Assembly: GCF_000802385.1 (NCBI RefSeq) | Contig: NZ_JTDN01000002.1 | Coordinates: 558,001 to 622,000 of the forward strand | Length of the DNA: 64,000 nucleotides | Direction: 5' to 3' | Source of the DNA: Croceibacterium mercuriale | GTDB taxonomy: Bacteria; Pseudomonadota; Alphaproteobacteria; Sphingomonadales; Sphingomonadaceae | Shown here: in pieces, positions 8,703 through 17,358 of the stretch | Layout of the letters: every line of letters starts with the position of its first letter | How positions within the stretch are numbered: the stretch's first letter is position 1 | Notes under the pieces: model-generated | The model's database searches: none | What the model saw: the letters and a program-made list of their open reading frames with translations, nothing else | Told to the model about the DNA's origin: nothing | Made by a program: the position numbers and the translations under genes

Positions 8703-9671
8703 TCAGTCCAGCAGCGGGGCGAAGCGGCGCCCCTTCAGGTGATGCGCAATGGCGCGAATGGTGTTGCGGAGGCCCTTGCGCCGGCGTGCCACATCGGCGC
8801 GCAGCTCGGCCATGAAGGCGGCAGGAACGAAGGGTCCGGCGGCCGGGCGGGCCAGCAGGTGCTTGTCTGCGGGCAGATGCAGGATCGCGCATTGCTGCGC
8901 ATCGGCCAGCCGCCCCAGCCGGCGCGTCATCGGAACCGACCACCAGCGTGCCACCAGACCGGCGGCGCCCGCATCGTTGAGGGCATAGCCATTGTCGATC
9001 AGCCGGTTCAGCGCGGCAGACAGGACCATCTCGTCGCCGCTGTGATACATGTCGCTGCCGACCGCATCGCGATAGGTGGGCCAGAGGTGCGCGACCGTCT
9101 GCCACAGGCCGGCGAAATCCGCCTGGCGCCCGGCCAGGAACTCCCCGCCGAACCAGCGTTGCGTATCCAGCGGCACGCGCGCGACCTGCTCCAGGCTGGC
9201 GATGGCCGCCCGGTGCTTCGGGCCGCCGAGGATCTCGTGCGCGATGTCATAGGCCCACAGGCCGGGCCGGTCGGGAAACTCCAGCGGTTTCAACGCGACC
9301 ACATCCAGGTCCAGCAGCGCCGGGAACGGGCCGAAGCGCCCTTCGGCGAACAGCCGCAGCAGCTCCAGCTTAAAGTGCGCGGAATAGAACCGGACACCCG
9401 GTGGCACGTCCAGCGTGAAGGCGACCTCCTCGACCGCGACCGATCCGGTGCCGCCGGCCTGCGCCACCAGGGCGTCGACCCGCGCGGCATCGTTGACCAG
9501 CAGGGTAAAGGCCTGGCCATGCTGCCGCAGCGAGCCCGCAAGCGTCAGCGCGTTCCGGACATAGAGCAGCAGCGGATCGCCGCCGCCCGTGCCCACATTG
9601 GCATGCCGTTCCGTCCGGTCGCCGCAATACAGCAGGCCGCAGATGGCGCTTGGCCGCACGGTCCCGCTCAT
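8703..9671 (-). CDS. GT-A-fold glycosyltransferase-like protein inside the suf operon
   Basis: The 322-aa product looks like a soluble GT-A nucleotide-sugar transferase. It has an N-terminal alternating beta/alpha half, then ALLDLDVVALKPL with a DLD (DxD) metal and sugar-nucleotide motif at 121-123. Acidic and glycine-rich motifs follow (WFGGEFLAG, YHSGDEMVLS) such as are seen in GT8-like families. The donor and acceptor are unknown, and it has no clear role in Fe-S assembly. It sits between the DUF559 gene (57 bp upstream) and sufC (7 bp downstream), in the same orientation. The ATG at 9671 is the first in-frame start after the DUF559 stop. It could be an operon passenger. Confidence 0.65.
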   Translation of the reverse strand: MSGTVRPSAICGLLYCGDRTERHANVGTGGGDPLLLYVRNALTLAGSLRQHGQAFTLLVNDAARVDALVAQAGGTGSVAVEEVAFTLDVPPGVRFYSAHFKLELLRLFAEGRFGPFPALLDLDVVALKPLEFPDRPGLWAYDIAHEILGGPKHRAAIASLEQVARVPLDTQRWFGGEFLAGRQADFAGLWQTVAHLWPTYRDAVGSDMYHSGDEMVLSAALNRLIDNGYALNDAGAAGLVARWWSVPMTRRLGRLADAQQCAILHLPADKHLLARPAAGPFVPAAFMAELRADVARRRKGLRNTIRAIAHHLKGRRFAPLLD

Positions 9672-9728
9672 GCCGCATCACCCGCGCCGCCAACCGGCAC
9701 GGGCCGGCGCTGCAGGGGCATGACGATC

Positions 9729-10292
9729 CTACCGCTTGTTGTCATATCCGGTCCTGCCCGGTCCCGAGCGCCCCGGCCCGCCACGCGGCGGTCCGTCGCG
9801 GCCGGGTAGGCGACCGCTGGTCTGGCCCGGATTGGCGCGGTAATGCGCCTTGCGCGCGGTCTGCTTGTCGCCGATGCGCATCCGCATGCCGGCCGCGATG
9901 CGCGGCAGCAGGGCGTCCATGTCGGTGAGGATCTCCTCGGCCTTAAGGTGCATGGTGCGGATGCCGACCGCTTCCAGGCTCTTGTCGCGCCGGTGAGTCA
10001 GCGGATCGCCTTCCTCGTCGATGGCGATCGCCATGCCCAGTTCAAGGCAGGCGAAGTCGACAATGGCGCTGCCGATCACCGGGAACTGCTTCCAGCTATA
10101 TTGCCCGAAATCGGCCTCGGCGAAGCGGTCGGCCAGCGCCTTGTGCGCGTCGGTCGGGTGCCGGCGCATGTCACGCGCCCGTTCGTGCAGCTGGTCCAGC
10201 CGGGCAGAGTTGATCTCCCACCCGCGGCCCTTCTTCTTGATGGCCGGCGGGTCGGTGGCTTCACGGACGCCAAGGGTCTTGCGTTCGGTCAC
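9729..10292 (-). CDS. DUF559 (Vsr-like endonuclease fold) protein inside the suf operon
   Basis: This 187-aa protein carries a DUF559 domain (about 30-130), a family distantly related to very-short-patch repair (Vsr) endonucleases. The domain starts at [21 protein letters not shown] and continues with [20 protein letters not shown] and [12 protein letters not shown], where acidic residues would form the putative nuclease site. The C-terminal 45 residues are Arg/Gly-rich and probably disordered. The start is a GTG at 10292 overlapping the sufB stop (GTGA). Nuclease activity has rarely been shown for this family, so a DNA role is inference. Its position between sufB and the glycosyltransferase-like gene is unusual relative to model suf operons. 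Confidence 0.75.
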   Translation of the reverse strand: MTERKTLGVREATDPPAIKKKGRGWEINSARLDQLHERARDMRRHPTDAHKALADRFAEADFGQYSWKQFPVIGSAIVDFACLELGMAIAIDEEGDPLTHRRDKSLEAVGIRTMHLKAEEILTDMDALLPRIAAGMRMRIGDKQTARKAHYRANPGQTSGRLPGRDGPPRGGPGRSGPGRTGYDNKR

Positions 10293-11821
10293 CCCACGCT
10301 CCCTTCCAGGCTGATCGCCAGCAGCTTCTGCGCCTCGACCGCGAACTCCATCGGCAGCTCCTTCAGCACTTCCTTGGCGAAGCCGTTGACGATCAGCGCC
10401 ACGGCCGCCTCGCTGTCGAGGCCGCGCTGCATGGCGTAGAACAGCTGGTCGTCGCTGATCTTGCTGGTGGTTGCCTCATGCTCGATCTGCGCGCCGGGGT
10501 TGCGCACCTCGATATAGGGCACCGTATGCGCGCCGCATTGGTCGCCCAGCAGCAGGCTGTCGCACTGGGTGAAGTTGCGCACGCCATCGGCATTGGCGGC
10601 CACGCGCACCAGCCCGCGATAGGTGTTGTTCGACTTGCCGGCGGAGATGCCCTTGGAGATGATGGTCGAGCGCGAGCCCTTGCCATTGTGGATCATCTTG
10701 GTGCCGGTATCGGCCTGCTGGTGGTTGTTGGTGACCGCGATCGAGTAGAACTCGCCCACCGAATCCTCGCCATTCAGCACGCAGGACGGATACTTCCAGG
10801 TGACGGCGCTGCCCGTCTCCACCTGCGTCCAGCTGATCTTGGACCGGGCGCCCTGGCACAGGCCGCGCTTGGTGACGAAATTGTAGATGCCGCCCTTGCC
10901 CTCGGCGTCGCCGGGATACCAGTTCTGGACGGTGGAGTACTTGATCTCCGCATCCTCCATCGCGACCAGCTCCACCACCGCGGCGTGCAGCTGGTTCTCG
11001 TCCCGCATCGGCGCGGTGCAGCCTTCCAGGTAGCTGACATAGCTGCCCTTCTCGGCGATGATCAGCGTGCGCTCGAACTGGCCGGTATTCTCCGCATTGA
11101 TGCGGAAATAGGTCGACAGGTCCATCGGGCAGCGGACGCCTTCGGGAATGTAGACGAAGGTGCCGTCGGAAAAGACCGCGCTGTTCAGCGTGGCGAAGAA
11201 GTTGTCGCGCTGCGGCACGACCCGCCCCAGCCACTTGCGGATCAGCTCCGGATATTCGCGGATCGCCTCGCTGATCGACCGGAAGATCACGCCGGAAGCC
11301 TCCAGCTCCTTGCGGAAGGTGGTGGCGACGCTGACGCTGTCGAACACCGCATCCACCGCCACGCGGCGGGCGCCCTCGACACCGGCCAGCAGCTCCTGCT
11401 CGGCCAGCGGGATGCCCAGCTTGTCATAGACCCGGCGGATCTCGGGATCGAGCTCGTCCAGGCTTTCCAGCGTCGGCTTCTGCTTGGGCGCGGCGTAGTA
11501 GAACGCGTCCTGGTAATCGATCGGCGCGATGTTCAGCTTGGCCCAGTCGGGCGCCTCCATCGTCTGCCACAGGCGGAACGCCTTCAGCCGCCAGTCGAGC
11601 ATCCATTCCGGCTCGTTCTTCTTGGCGGAAATGAACCGCACCGTGCTCTCGTCCAGGCCCTTGGGGGCGAACTCGGTGTCGATCTCGCTGGACCAGCCAT
11701 GCTGGTAATCGGCCGCGCTCGCCGCTGCTTCGCGCGCGGCAAGATCGGTCACTTCGGGCGTGTCCCGTTCGGCCGTATCGACCAGGTCACGGGTGTCGGA
11801 GGTCAGGATAGACTCGCTCAT
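10289..11821 (-). CDS. sufB: Fe-S cluster assembly scaffold SufB
   Basis: SufB is the main scaffold subunit of SufBCD. The product is 510 aa. Family hallmarks include [75 protein letters not shown] and the C-terminal [18 protein letters not shown]. The ATG at 11821 overlaps the regulator's stop (ATGA), so expression is coupled to the Rrf2-type repressor. The longer in-frame reading from 11938 would run through the regulator gene and is rejected. It is the first structural gene of the suf operon. Confidence 0.97.
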   Translation of the reverse strand: MSESILTSDTRDLVDTAERDTPEVTDLAAREAAASAADYQHGWSSEIDTEFAPKGLDESTVRFISAKKNEPEWMLDWRLKAFRLWQTMEAPDWAKLNIAPIDYQDAFYYAAPKQKPTLESLDELDPEIRRVYDKLGIPLAEQELLAGVEGARRVAVDAVFDSVSVATTFRKELEASGVIFRSISEAIREYPELIRKWLGRVVPQRDNFFATLNSAVFSDGTFVYIPEGVRCPMDLSTYFRINAENTGQFERTLIIAEKGSYVSYLEGCTAPMRDENQLHAAVVELVAMEDAEIKYSTVQNWYPGDAEGKGGIYNFVTKRGLCQGARSKISWTQVETGSAVTWKYPSCVLNGEDSVGEFYSIAVTNNHQQADTGTKMIHNGKGSRSTIISKGISAGKSNNTYRGLVRVAANADGVRNFTQCDSLLLGDQCGAHTVPYIEVRNPGAQIEHEATTSKISDDQLFYAMQRGLDSEAAVALIVNGFAKEVLKELPMEFAVEAQKLLAISLEGSVG

Positions 11822-12234
11822 GCCGGTACTTCCATCTGTGCCAGGCGGGTCAGCGGCACATCGGCCAGCGCCCCGCGCAGGGCATCGTTCACAGCGCCCC
11901 AATGCGGGCGCACGGTGCAGCAGCCATCCAGCGCACAATCATGGCGCTGCCCCTGCGTGCAATTGGTCAGGGCGATCGGCCCGTCGACGGCTTCCACGAT
12001 TTCCGCCAGCGTGATCCCCGCCGCCGGGCGCGCCAGTTGCAGGCCACCACGCGCGCCGCGTTCCGATACCAGCAGCCCGGCCGCGGCCAGCTTGCCAGCC
12101 AGCTTCTGCATGGTGGGCAGCGGCACACGGGTTTCCGCTGCCAGGCTGGCCGCGCTGAAACGCGCCCCGGTCGGCTGGCGGGCGGCGGCCGTCATCGCGA
12201 CCACCGCATAATCGGCAAGGTTGGACAAGCGCAT
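11818..12234 (-). CDS. iscR: Rrf2-family regulator of the suf operon (IscR/SufR type)
   Basis: Rrf2-family IscR proteins sense Fe-S status through a bound [2Fe-2S] cluster and control Fe-S assembly genes. The 138-aa product has an N-terminal winged helix ([18 protein letters not shown], recognition helix about 28-52) and a cysteine-rich segment with Cys92, Cys100, Cys105 and Cys106. Three of these are likely cluster ligands. It is the first gene of the operon and its stop overlaps sufB, consistent with autoregulation. A 21-bp imperfect palindrome lies 30 bp upstream (12264-12284). The ATG at 12234 matches the standard Rrf2 N-terminus. Confidence 0.92.
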   Translation of the reverse strand: MRLSNLADYAVVAMTAAARQPTGARFSAASLAAETRVPLPTMQKLAGKLAAAGLLVSERGARGGLQLARPAAGITLAEIVEAVDGPIALTNCTQGQRHDCALDGCCTVRPHWGAVNDALRGALADVPLTRLAQMEVPA

Positions 12235-12263
12235 GGTGGACCTTCGAAACTGGCGACCAGCGG

Positions 12264-12284
12264 GCGATTCTCAAATAGGATCGC
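12264..12284. promoter_or_regulatory. Imperfect palindrome upstream of iscR, candidate Rrf2 operator
   Basis: Arms GCGATTCT (12264-12271) and AGGATCGC (12277-12284) flank CAAAT and match at seven of eight positions. The site begins 30 bp before the iscR ATG, where an autoregulatory operator overlapping the promoter would be expected. The arrangement is seen directly; its use by IscR is inferred. Confidence 0.4.
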
Positions 12285-12351
12285 TGCGGTCCGATTTCAC
12301 CTAATGCCCCGGCAGATCGTTTTCAACCGGAACGATCGGGATCGCAGACGC

Positions 12352-12391
12352 AAAAAAAGGGCGGCCCATGCACGAATGCGCGGGCCGCCCT
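12352..12391 (-). terminator. Strong intrinsic terminator with a UUCG-capped stem
   Basis: Read on the minus strand, a 10-bp GC stem (AGGGCGGCCC / GGGCCGCCCT, 12382-12391 with 12358-12367) encloses a GCA-UUCG-UGC cap. Seven T residues (12352-12358) follow at once. It stands about 118 bp before iscR in the same direction, so it ends an upstream small transcript or acts as a leader terminator for suf. Confidence 0.85.
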
Positions 12392-12397
12392 GTAAAG

Positions 12398-12463
12398 TCA
12401 GAACTCGTTGCATTCCTGCCTCGAGCCCTTCGGGTCGCACAGGTCATGTAGCTGATTCGCCAT
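12398..12463 (-). CDS. Possible 21-aa leader peptide or small protein
   Basis: A 21-codon ORF from ATG 12463 to TGA 12398 starts MANQLHDLCDPKGS and ends ECNEF. It has two cysteines (positions 9 and 18). It stops seven bases before the terminator stem, a spacing reminiscent of attenuator leader peptides, and points toward the suf operon. No convincing Shine-Dalgarno precedes it, so translation is uncertain. It may simply be a chance ORF inside a structured RNA. Confidence 0.25.
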   Translation of the reverse strand: MANQLHDLCDPKGSRQECNEF

Positions 12464-12632
12464 TCAGCGGCTTGTAGGAATGCGACAGTTAGCAGGGTAA
12501 TTTTCTGACGAATGTTAGGAAAGCATCATCAGATCGCCGCCAAGGACGACAAATGGCAACTGGTGGCAGATTTGTGACGCTGCGGCGCAGCAATCGACAG
12601 CGCGGGCGCACGATGCCATAGGCGCGGCCATC

Positions 12633-13664
12633 ATGCTTTACCGGTTGCTGCGGCCCGCCCTGTTCACCATCGATCCCGAACAGGCCCACGAACTGTCCCT
12701 GAAATGGCTGGAGCATCGACGGCCGGGGCCACCCGTTGCGAATGGTACTTGCGCGATCAACGTGGCGGGGATCACCTTCCCCAATCCGGTCGGTCTGGCG
12801 GCCGGCTACGACAAGGATGCCCGCGTGCCCGATGCACTGCTGGGCATGGGCTTCGGCTTCGTGGAGGTGGGATCGATCACTCCGCGCCCGCAGGCCGGCA
12901 ACCCCAGGCCCCGGCTGTTCCGCCTCGCAGCGGACCGGGCGGTGATCAACCGCATGGGATTCAACAATGGCGGCTCTGAAATCGCGGCGCAGCGACTGGC
13001 GCGTCGAGCCGCTTCCGGCATCCTGGGCGTGAACCTGGGGGCCAACAAGGATTCGCCGGACTGGATCGCCGATTACAGCCACATGGCGCGCGTCATGGCG
13101 CCATTCGCCACCTACCTGGCGGTCAATGTGTCCAGCCCCAACACGCCGGGGCTGCGCGCGATGCAGGATGCGGGCGCGCTGGGCGCGCTGCTGGATGCGG
13201 TGCTGGCGGCACGCGGGGCGGACGGCCCGCCGGTGTTCCTGAAGGTCGCGCCCGATCTGCTGCCGGCCGACATCGACGATATCGCCCGCATCGCCATGGA
13301 CCGGCAGCTGGGCGCGCTGATCGTGTCCAACACCACGATCTCCCGCCCGGCCCTGCGATCGCCCCAGGCGGACGAGACCGGCGGGCTGTCGGGCGCGCCA
13401 CTGAAGGCGCTGGCGCTGGAACGGCTGCGTGACTTCCGCCAGGCGACCGGCGGTGCGCTGCCGCTGATCGGCGTGGGCGGGATCGGCAATGGCGTGGATG
13501 CGTGGCAACGGATCAAGGCCGGCGCCAGCCTGGTGCAGCTGTACAGCGCGCTGGTCTATCGCGGCCCGGGCATCGCCCGCACCATGGCCGACGATCTGGA
13601 GCGGCTGATGCAGCGCGAAGGCTTCGCCACCCTAGCCGAGGCCGTCGGCAGCGAGGCCGGTTAG
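12633..13664 (+). CDS. pyrD: Class 2 dihydroorotate dehydrogenase (quinone)
   Basis: PyrD oxidises dihydroorotate to orotate with FMN and passes electrons to membrane quinone, in pyrimidine synthesis. The 343-aa protein has the class 2 N-terminal helical extension (MLYRLLRPALFTIDPEQAHEL), PNPVGLAAGYDKDA (about 50-63), NRMGFNNGG, the active-site segment NVSSPNTPGLR (about 165-175, with the catalytic serine) and the FMN phosphate loop GVGGIGNG. The extension implies peripheral inner-membrane association. Its stop codon overlaps the stop of the convergent gamma-glutamyltransferase gene (TTAG at 13661-13664). The ATG at 12633 matches homologues. Confidence 0.96.
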   Translation: MLYRLLRPALFTIDPEQAHELSLKWLEHRRPGPPVANGTCAINVAGITFPNPVGLAAGYDKDARVPDALLGMGFGFVEVGSITPRPQAGNPRPRLFRLAADRAVINRMGFNNGGSEIAAQRLARRAASGILGVNLGANKDSPDWIADYSHMARVMAPFATYLAVNVSSPNTPGLRAMQDAGALGALLDAVLAARGADGPPVFLKVAPDLLPADIDDIARIAMDRQLGALIVSNTTISRPALRSPQADETGGLSGAPLKALALERLRDFRQATGGALPLIGVGGIGNGVDAWQRIKAGASLVQLYSALVYRGPGIARTMADDLERLMQREGFATLAEAVGSEAG

Positions 13665-15409
13665 GGCTGCCGCGGCGCCGTTTCCGCCACCGCGCGCCCT
13701 TCGCGCCGGGGGTCGTAGCCGCCGTCGAACACGCCATTGCGGATCATCACCGCATGCACACCCGAATCCTCGCCTTGACCGGGCTTGAGGTCGATGCCGC
13801 GTGCGGCCAGCCCGGCCAGCAGCTCCGGCGTGAACTTCGTCACCTCCCCCTGGAAGGCATTGCCGCGCGCGACCAGGTTGGGCAGCGCCAGCGCGTCCTG
13901 CGCCGGCAGGCCCCAGTCGATCGCCGCGACCAGGCTCTTGCCGACATAGGCGAGAATCGAATTACCCCCGGCCGATCCCATCGCGCCGGCAAAGCGCCCC
14001 TGCCCGTCCACCAGCACCAGCGGCGTCATGGAGGATCGCGGCCGCCTGCCCGGCGTCACCGCATTGGCCGCCGCCGTGCCGTCGGGCAGCAGCGGGGCGA
14101 AGGCGAAGTCGGTCATCTGGTTGTTCAGGAAGAAACCGTCGACCATGCGGCCGCTGCCGAAGATCGATTCCACGGTGGTGGTCATGGACACCACGTTGCC
14201 CTGCGCATCGCCCACCACGAAATGCGTGGTGCCGGCAGGCTCCCGCGTGCGGTCGGCCGCGCGGGCGGGAGCCCCCGGCGGGGTGCCGGCCACCGGTGCC
14301 GGCCCGGCGCGCTCGCCGATCAGCCGTGCCCGCGACGCGACATAGGCCGGGTCCAGCAGCCCCGCGACCGGCACGTCGACAAAGGCGCTGTCGCCCACAT
14401 ACAGGTCGCGATCGGCATACATCAGCCGGCTCGCCTCCGCGAACAGGAACCAGCCCTGCGGATCCTGCGGGCCGCGCTCCGCGATGTCGGTCCGTTCGAG
14501 CAGCGCCAGCAATTGCAGAAGGCCCACGCCGCTGGACGGCGGCGGCGGCACGCAGACCATGTACACCCGGTAGCTGCCGCACACCGCATCGCGCTTCAGC
14601 GGCTGGTAGCCGGCGAGATCGGCGAGAGTCATGGTGCCCCCCAGCGGGCCGGCCTGGGTCCGGGCGACGATCCGTTGCGCCGTCTCCCCGCGATACAGCG
14701 CATCGGTGCCCTGCGTGGCTAGGCGGCGCAGGAACGCAGCGTAGGCCGGGTTGCGCAGGGTATCGCCGGGATCGAGCAGCGTGCCGTCCGCCTCCGCGAA
14801 ATAGGCCCGCACGTCAGGCGCCTGCAGCTGCGGGAAGCCGCCCCCCAGGAAACGGCCGAGCCGGGGGGAGACGGTGAAGCCGTCCTCCGCCGTGCGGATC
14901 GCATCGGCGAACAGCCCGTCCCACGACAGTTCGCCATGTTCGCCCTGCACCATCGCCAGCATCCGCACCGCGCCGGGCACGCCCGTCGCGCGCCCGCTGG
15001 TGACCGCGGCGGAGAAGTCCAGCGGGCGGCCATTGTCGTCCAGGAACATGTCGGCCGTCGCGCCGGCGGGGGCGGTCTCCCGCCCGTCATAGATCGCGAC
15101 CTCACCAGTCTCGCCGTCGAACCAGGTCATGAAGGCGCCACCGCCCACGCCGCTGCTTTGCGGTTCCACCAGCGAAAGCATCGCCTGCACCGCCACCGCC
15201 GCATCCGCCGCGCTGCCACCGCGACGCAGCACGGCCATGCCGGCCTCCACCGCCAGCGGATTGGCGGCGGACACGAAGATCTGCGGCTCTGCCAGTGCCG
15301 ACGTGGTGACCGGACCCCGGGTCGCCAGTGAGGCATCCGCCGGCAAGGTCGCGCAGGCGGTGGTGAACAGCGCGCCGATCAGCGCCGCGAATGTGCCAAG
15401 CCGTGCCAT
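13661..15409 (-). CDS. ggt: Gamma-glutamyltransferase, probably a periplasmic lipoprotein
   Basis: GGT cleaves gamma-glutamyl bonds such as that in glutathione. The 582-aa precursor starts with a signal peptide ending in a lipobox-like TACA sequence (Cys19). It has the typical large-subunit region (NPLAVEAGMAVLRRGGSAADAAV) and the autoprocessing site PAGTTHFVV, with nucleophile Thr394 becoming the N-terminus of the small subunit. DGFFLNNQMTDF and SSMTPLVLVDG are further small-subunit marks. The ATG at 15409 is preceded by GGGGAACAGGTG and gives a proper export signal; the longer in-frame reading to 15835 would run over the divergent synthetase gene. It converges with pyrD with overlapping stops. 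Confidence 0.93.
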   Translation of the reverse strand: MARLGTFAALIGALFTTACATLPADASLATRGPVTTSALAEPQIFVSAANPLAVEAGMAVLRRGGSAADAAVAVQAMLSLVEPQSSGVGGGAFMTWFDGETGEVAIYDGRETAPAGATADMFLDDNGRPLDFSAAVTSGRATGVPGAVRMLAMVQGEHGELSWDGLFADAIRTAEDGFTVSPRLGRFLGGGFPQLQAPDVRAYFAEADGTLLDPGDTLRNPAYAAFLRRLATQGTDALYRGETAQRIVARTQAGPLGGTMTLADLAGYQPLKRDAVCGSYRVYMVCVPPPPSSGVGLLQLLALLERTDIAERGPQDPQGWFLFAEASRLMYADRDLYVGDSAFVDVPVAGLLDPAYVASRARLIGERAGPAPVAGTPPGAPARAADRTREPAGTTHFVVGDAQGNVVSMTTTVESIFGSGRMVDGFFLNNQMTDFAFAPLLPDGTAAANAVTPGRRPRSSMTPLVLVDGQGRFAGAMGSAGGNSILAYVGKSLVAAIDWGLPAQDALALPNLVARGNAFQGEVTKFTPELLAGLAARGIDLKPGQGEDSGVHAVMIRNGVFDGGYDPRREGRAVAETAPRQP

Positions 15410-15545
15410 CACCTGTTCCCCTGCGTGCAAACCCTTGGCGTCCGTGATGGGGCAGTCCGTTCGCAGGTGCAAGGTAGCAGCCGCTTGCCCGGCTGGCGGG
15501 CGTGCCGTAACCCCGCTGCACCGGCACGACATGGCCGGGCAGAGG

Positions 15546-17351
15546 ATGAAAGGGGCTTTGTTGCAACTCGCGGATTTTCCCGCCGCCAGCAGCCTGGTGC
15601 GCCTGTTCTTCGATCGCGCCGATGCCTTGCGCGATGCTCCCTTCCTAGGTCGCAAGCATGGCGGCACGTGGACGACGCTGAGCTGGGCGGAGGCGGCCGA
15701 CCGGGTCTGCCTGCTGGCGCAGGCGTTACGCGAACTGGACCTCGCCACCGGGGACCGGGTGCTGATCGTGGCGGAGAACCGGCCCGAATGGTGCATCGCC
15801 GACATCGCGATCATGGCCGCGGGGCTGGTCACCACCCCTGCCTACATCACCAACACCGCCGCAGATCACGCGCATATCCTGGCCGATAGCGGCGCGCGCG
15901 CGGTGATCGTCAGCGGCGGCAAGCTGCTGGCACCGCTGCTGCAGGCGATGCGCGAAACCGGCGTGGCACAGCATCTGGTGGTGATGGACGGCGACCTGCC
16001 CGATGCCACCGCGCAGCCCTTCGCCGTGCACCGCTGGGCCGACCTGGTCGATCCGGGCGCGCCGGAGGACGGCCGCGCCGCACATGCCCGCACCGCTGCG
16101 GAACTGCGCCAGTCGGGCGTGGGGCGGACCGATCTTGCCTGCATCATCTACACCAGCGGCACCGGCGGGGTGCCGCGCGGGGTGATGCTGTCGCATGGTG
16201 CGATCCTGGCCAATGTCGCCGGCGCCGCGACCGCGCTGGTGGGCGATTATGGCTGGCACACCGAACGGTTCCTGTCCTTCCTGCCGCTCAGCCACGCCTA
16301 CGAGCATACGGCCGGGCAATGGCTGCCGGTCGGGCTGGGCGCGGAGATCTGGTACGCCGAAAGCCTGGAGAAGCTGGCCGGCAACATGGCGGAGGCATCC
16401 CCCACGCTGATGGTGGTGGTGCCCCGCCTGTTCGAGGTGCTGCGCGCGCGGATCATCAAGCAGGTGGCCGGCCAGGGCAAGCTGGCGCAGCGTCTGATGG
16501 ATCAGGCGCTGGCGCTGGGCACGCGGCAGGCGGCGGGCACGTACCGGCTGGGCGACAAGCTGCTGGACCTGGCGCTGGACCGCACGCTGCGCCCCAAGAT
16601 CCGTGCGCGGTTCGGCGGGCGGATCAAGGCGCTGGTGTCGGGCGGGGCGCCGCTCAACCCGGAGGTCGGACGCTTCTTCCAGTCGCTCGGCCTGCCGCTG
16701 CTGCAGGGCTATGGCCAGACGGAGGCGGCGCCGGTGATCAGCTGCAACTATCCCAGCGCCGGCATCGCCATGGAAACGGTCGGCCCCCCGCTGCAGGGCA
16801 ACGAGGTGCGCGTGGCGCCCGATGGCGAGCTGCTGGTGCGCGGCGAGCTGGTGATGAACGGTTACTGGAACAATCCGGAGGAAACAGCCAAGGCGCTGAT
16901 CGATGGCTGGCTGCACACCGGCGACATCGGCCATTTCGATCATCGTGGCCGGATCGTCATCACCGATCGCAAGAAGGACCTGATCGTCAACGACAAGGGC
17001 GACAATGTCGCGCCGCAGCGGGTGGAAGGCATGCTGACCCTGCAGCCGGAAATCGCGCAGGCGATGCTGTATGGCGACCGCCGCCCCTACATGGTGGCGC
17101 TGCTGGTGCCCGATGCCGAATGGCTGACCGAACGCGGCATCACGGAGCCGGAGGCAATCCGCAGCGTGCTGGACGTGGCGGTATCCCGGGTGAATGCATC
17201 GCTGGGGGTGGTGGAACGCATCCGCCGCTTCACCCTGGCGGACGCGCCCTTCGCGATCGACAATGGCGAGCTGACGCCCAGCATGAAGATCCGCCGCCAC
17301 ATGATCCGCGCCCGGTACGAGGACCGGCTGGGCGCGCTGTACCGCAGCTAG
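15546..17351 (+). CDS. AMP-forming long-chain acyl-CoA synthetase-like enzyme
   Basis: This about 601-aa protein is an ANL-superfamily adenylating enzyme, closest in layout to long-chain fatty acyl-CoA synthetases. The AMP-binding P-loop is IIYTSGTGGVPRGVMLSH (about 200-217; the usual T/K-rich T-G-x-P-K has GGVPRG here). Also present are LSFLPLSHAYEH, GYGQTEAAPVIS (about 389-400) and the hinge region WLHTGDIGHFDHRGRIVITDRKKDLI. The start is uncertain: ATG 15546 is used, ATG 15531 is in frame, and TTG codons at 15558/15561 sit 5 bases after AAAGGGG. It is divergent from ggt. The fatty acid substrate is inferred, not shown. Confidence 0.88.
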   Translation: MKGALLQLADFPAASSLVRLFFDRADALRDAPFLGRKHGGTWTTLSWAEAADRVCLLAQALRELDLATGDRVLIVAENRPEWCIADIAIMAAGLVTTPAYITNTAADHAHILADSGARAVIVSGGKLLAPLLQAMRETGVAQHLVVMDGDLPDATAQPFAVHRWADLVDPGAPEDGRAAHARTAAELRQSGVGRTDLACIIYTSGTGGVPRGVMLSHGAILANVAGAATALVGDYGWHTERFLSFLPLSHAYEHTAGQWLPVGLGAEIWYAESLEKLAGNMAEASPTLMVVVPRLFEVLRARIIKQVAGQGKLAQRLMDQALALGTRQAAGTYRLGDKLLDLALDRTLRPKIRARFGGRIKALVSGGAPLNPEVGRFFQSLGLPLLQGYGQTEAAPVISCNYPSAGIAMETVGPPLQGNEVRVAPDGELLVRGELVMNGYWNNPEETAKALIDGWLHTGDIGHFDHRGRIVITDRKKDLIVNDKGDNVAPQRVEGMLTLQPEIAQAMLYGDRRPYMVALLVPDAEWLTERGITEPEAIRSVLDVAVSRVNASLGVVERIRRFTLADAPFAIDNGELTPSMKIRRHMIRARYEDRLGALYRS

Positions 17352-17358
17352 GCCGCGA

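Larger units (their letters stand above)
12352..12490 (-). ncRNA. Candidate structured small RNA or suf leader RNA
   Basis: The minus strand here folds well. A long-range stem joins GTCGCATTCCT (about 12477-12487) to AGGAATGCAAC (about 12408-12418), with one mismatch. Inside it, CCTG/CAGG plus CGACCC-GAA-GGG(C)TCG form a nested hairpin, and the 3' end is the strong terminator at 12352-12391. The 5' end is not known; the value given is the base of the outer stem. It could be an independent sRNA or a terminated 5' leader of iscR-suf. It contains a 21-codon ORF. No known RNA family was recognised. Confidence 0.45.
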
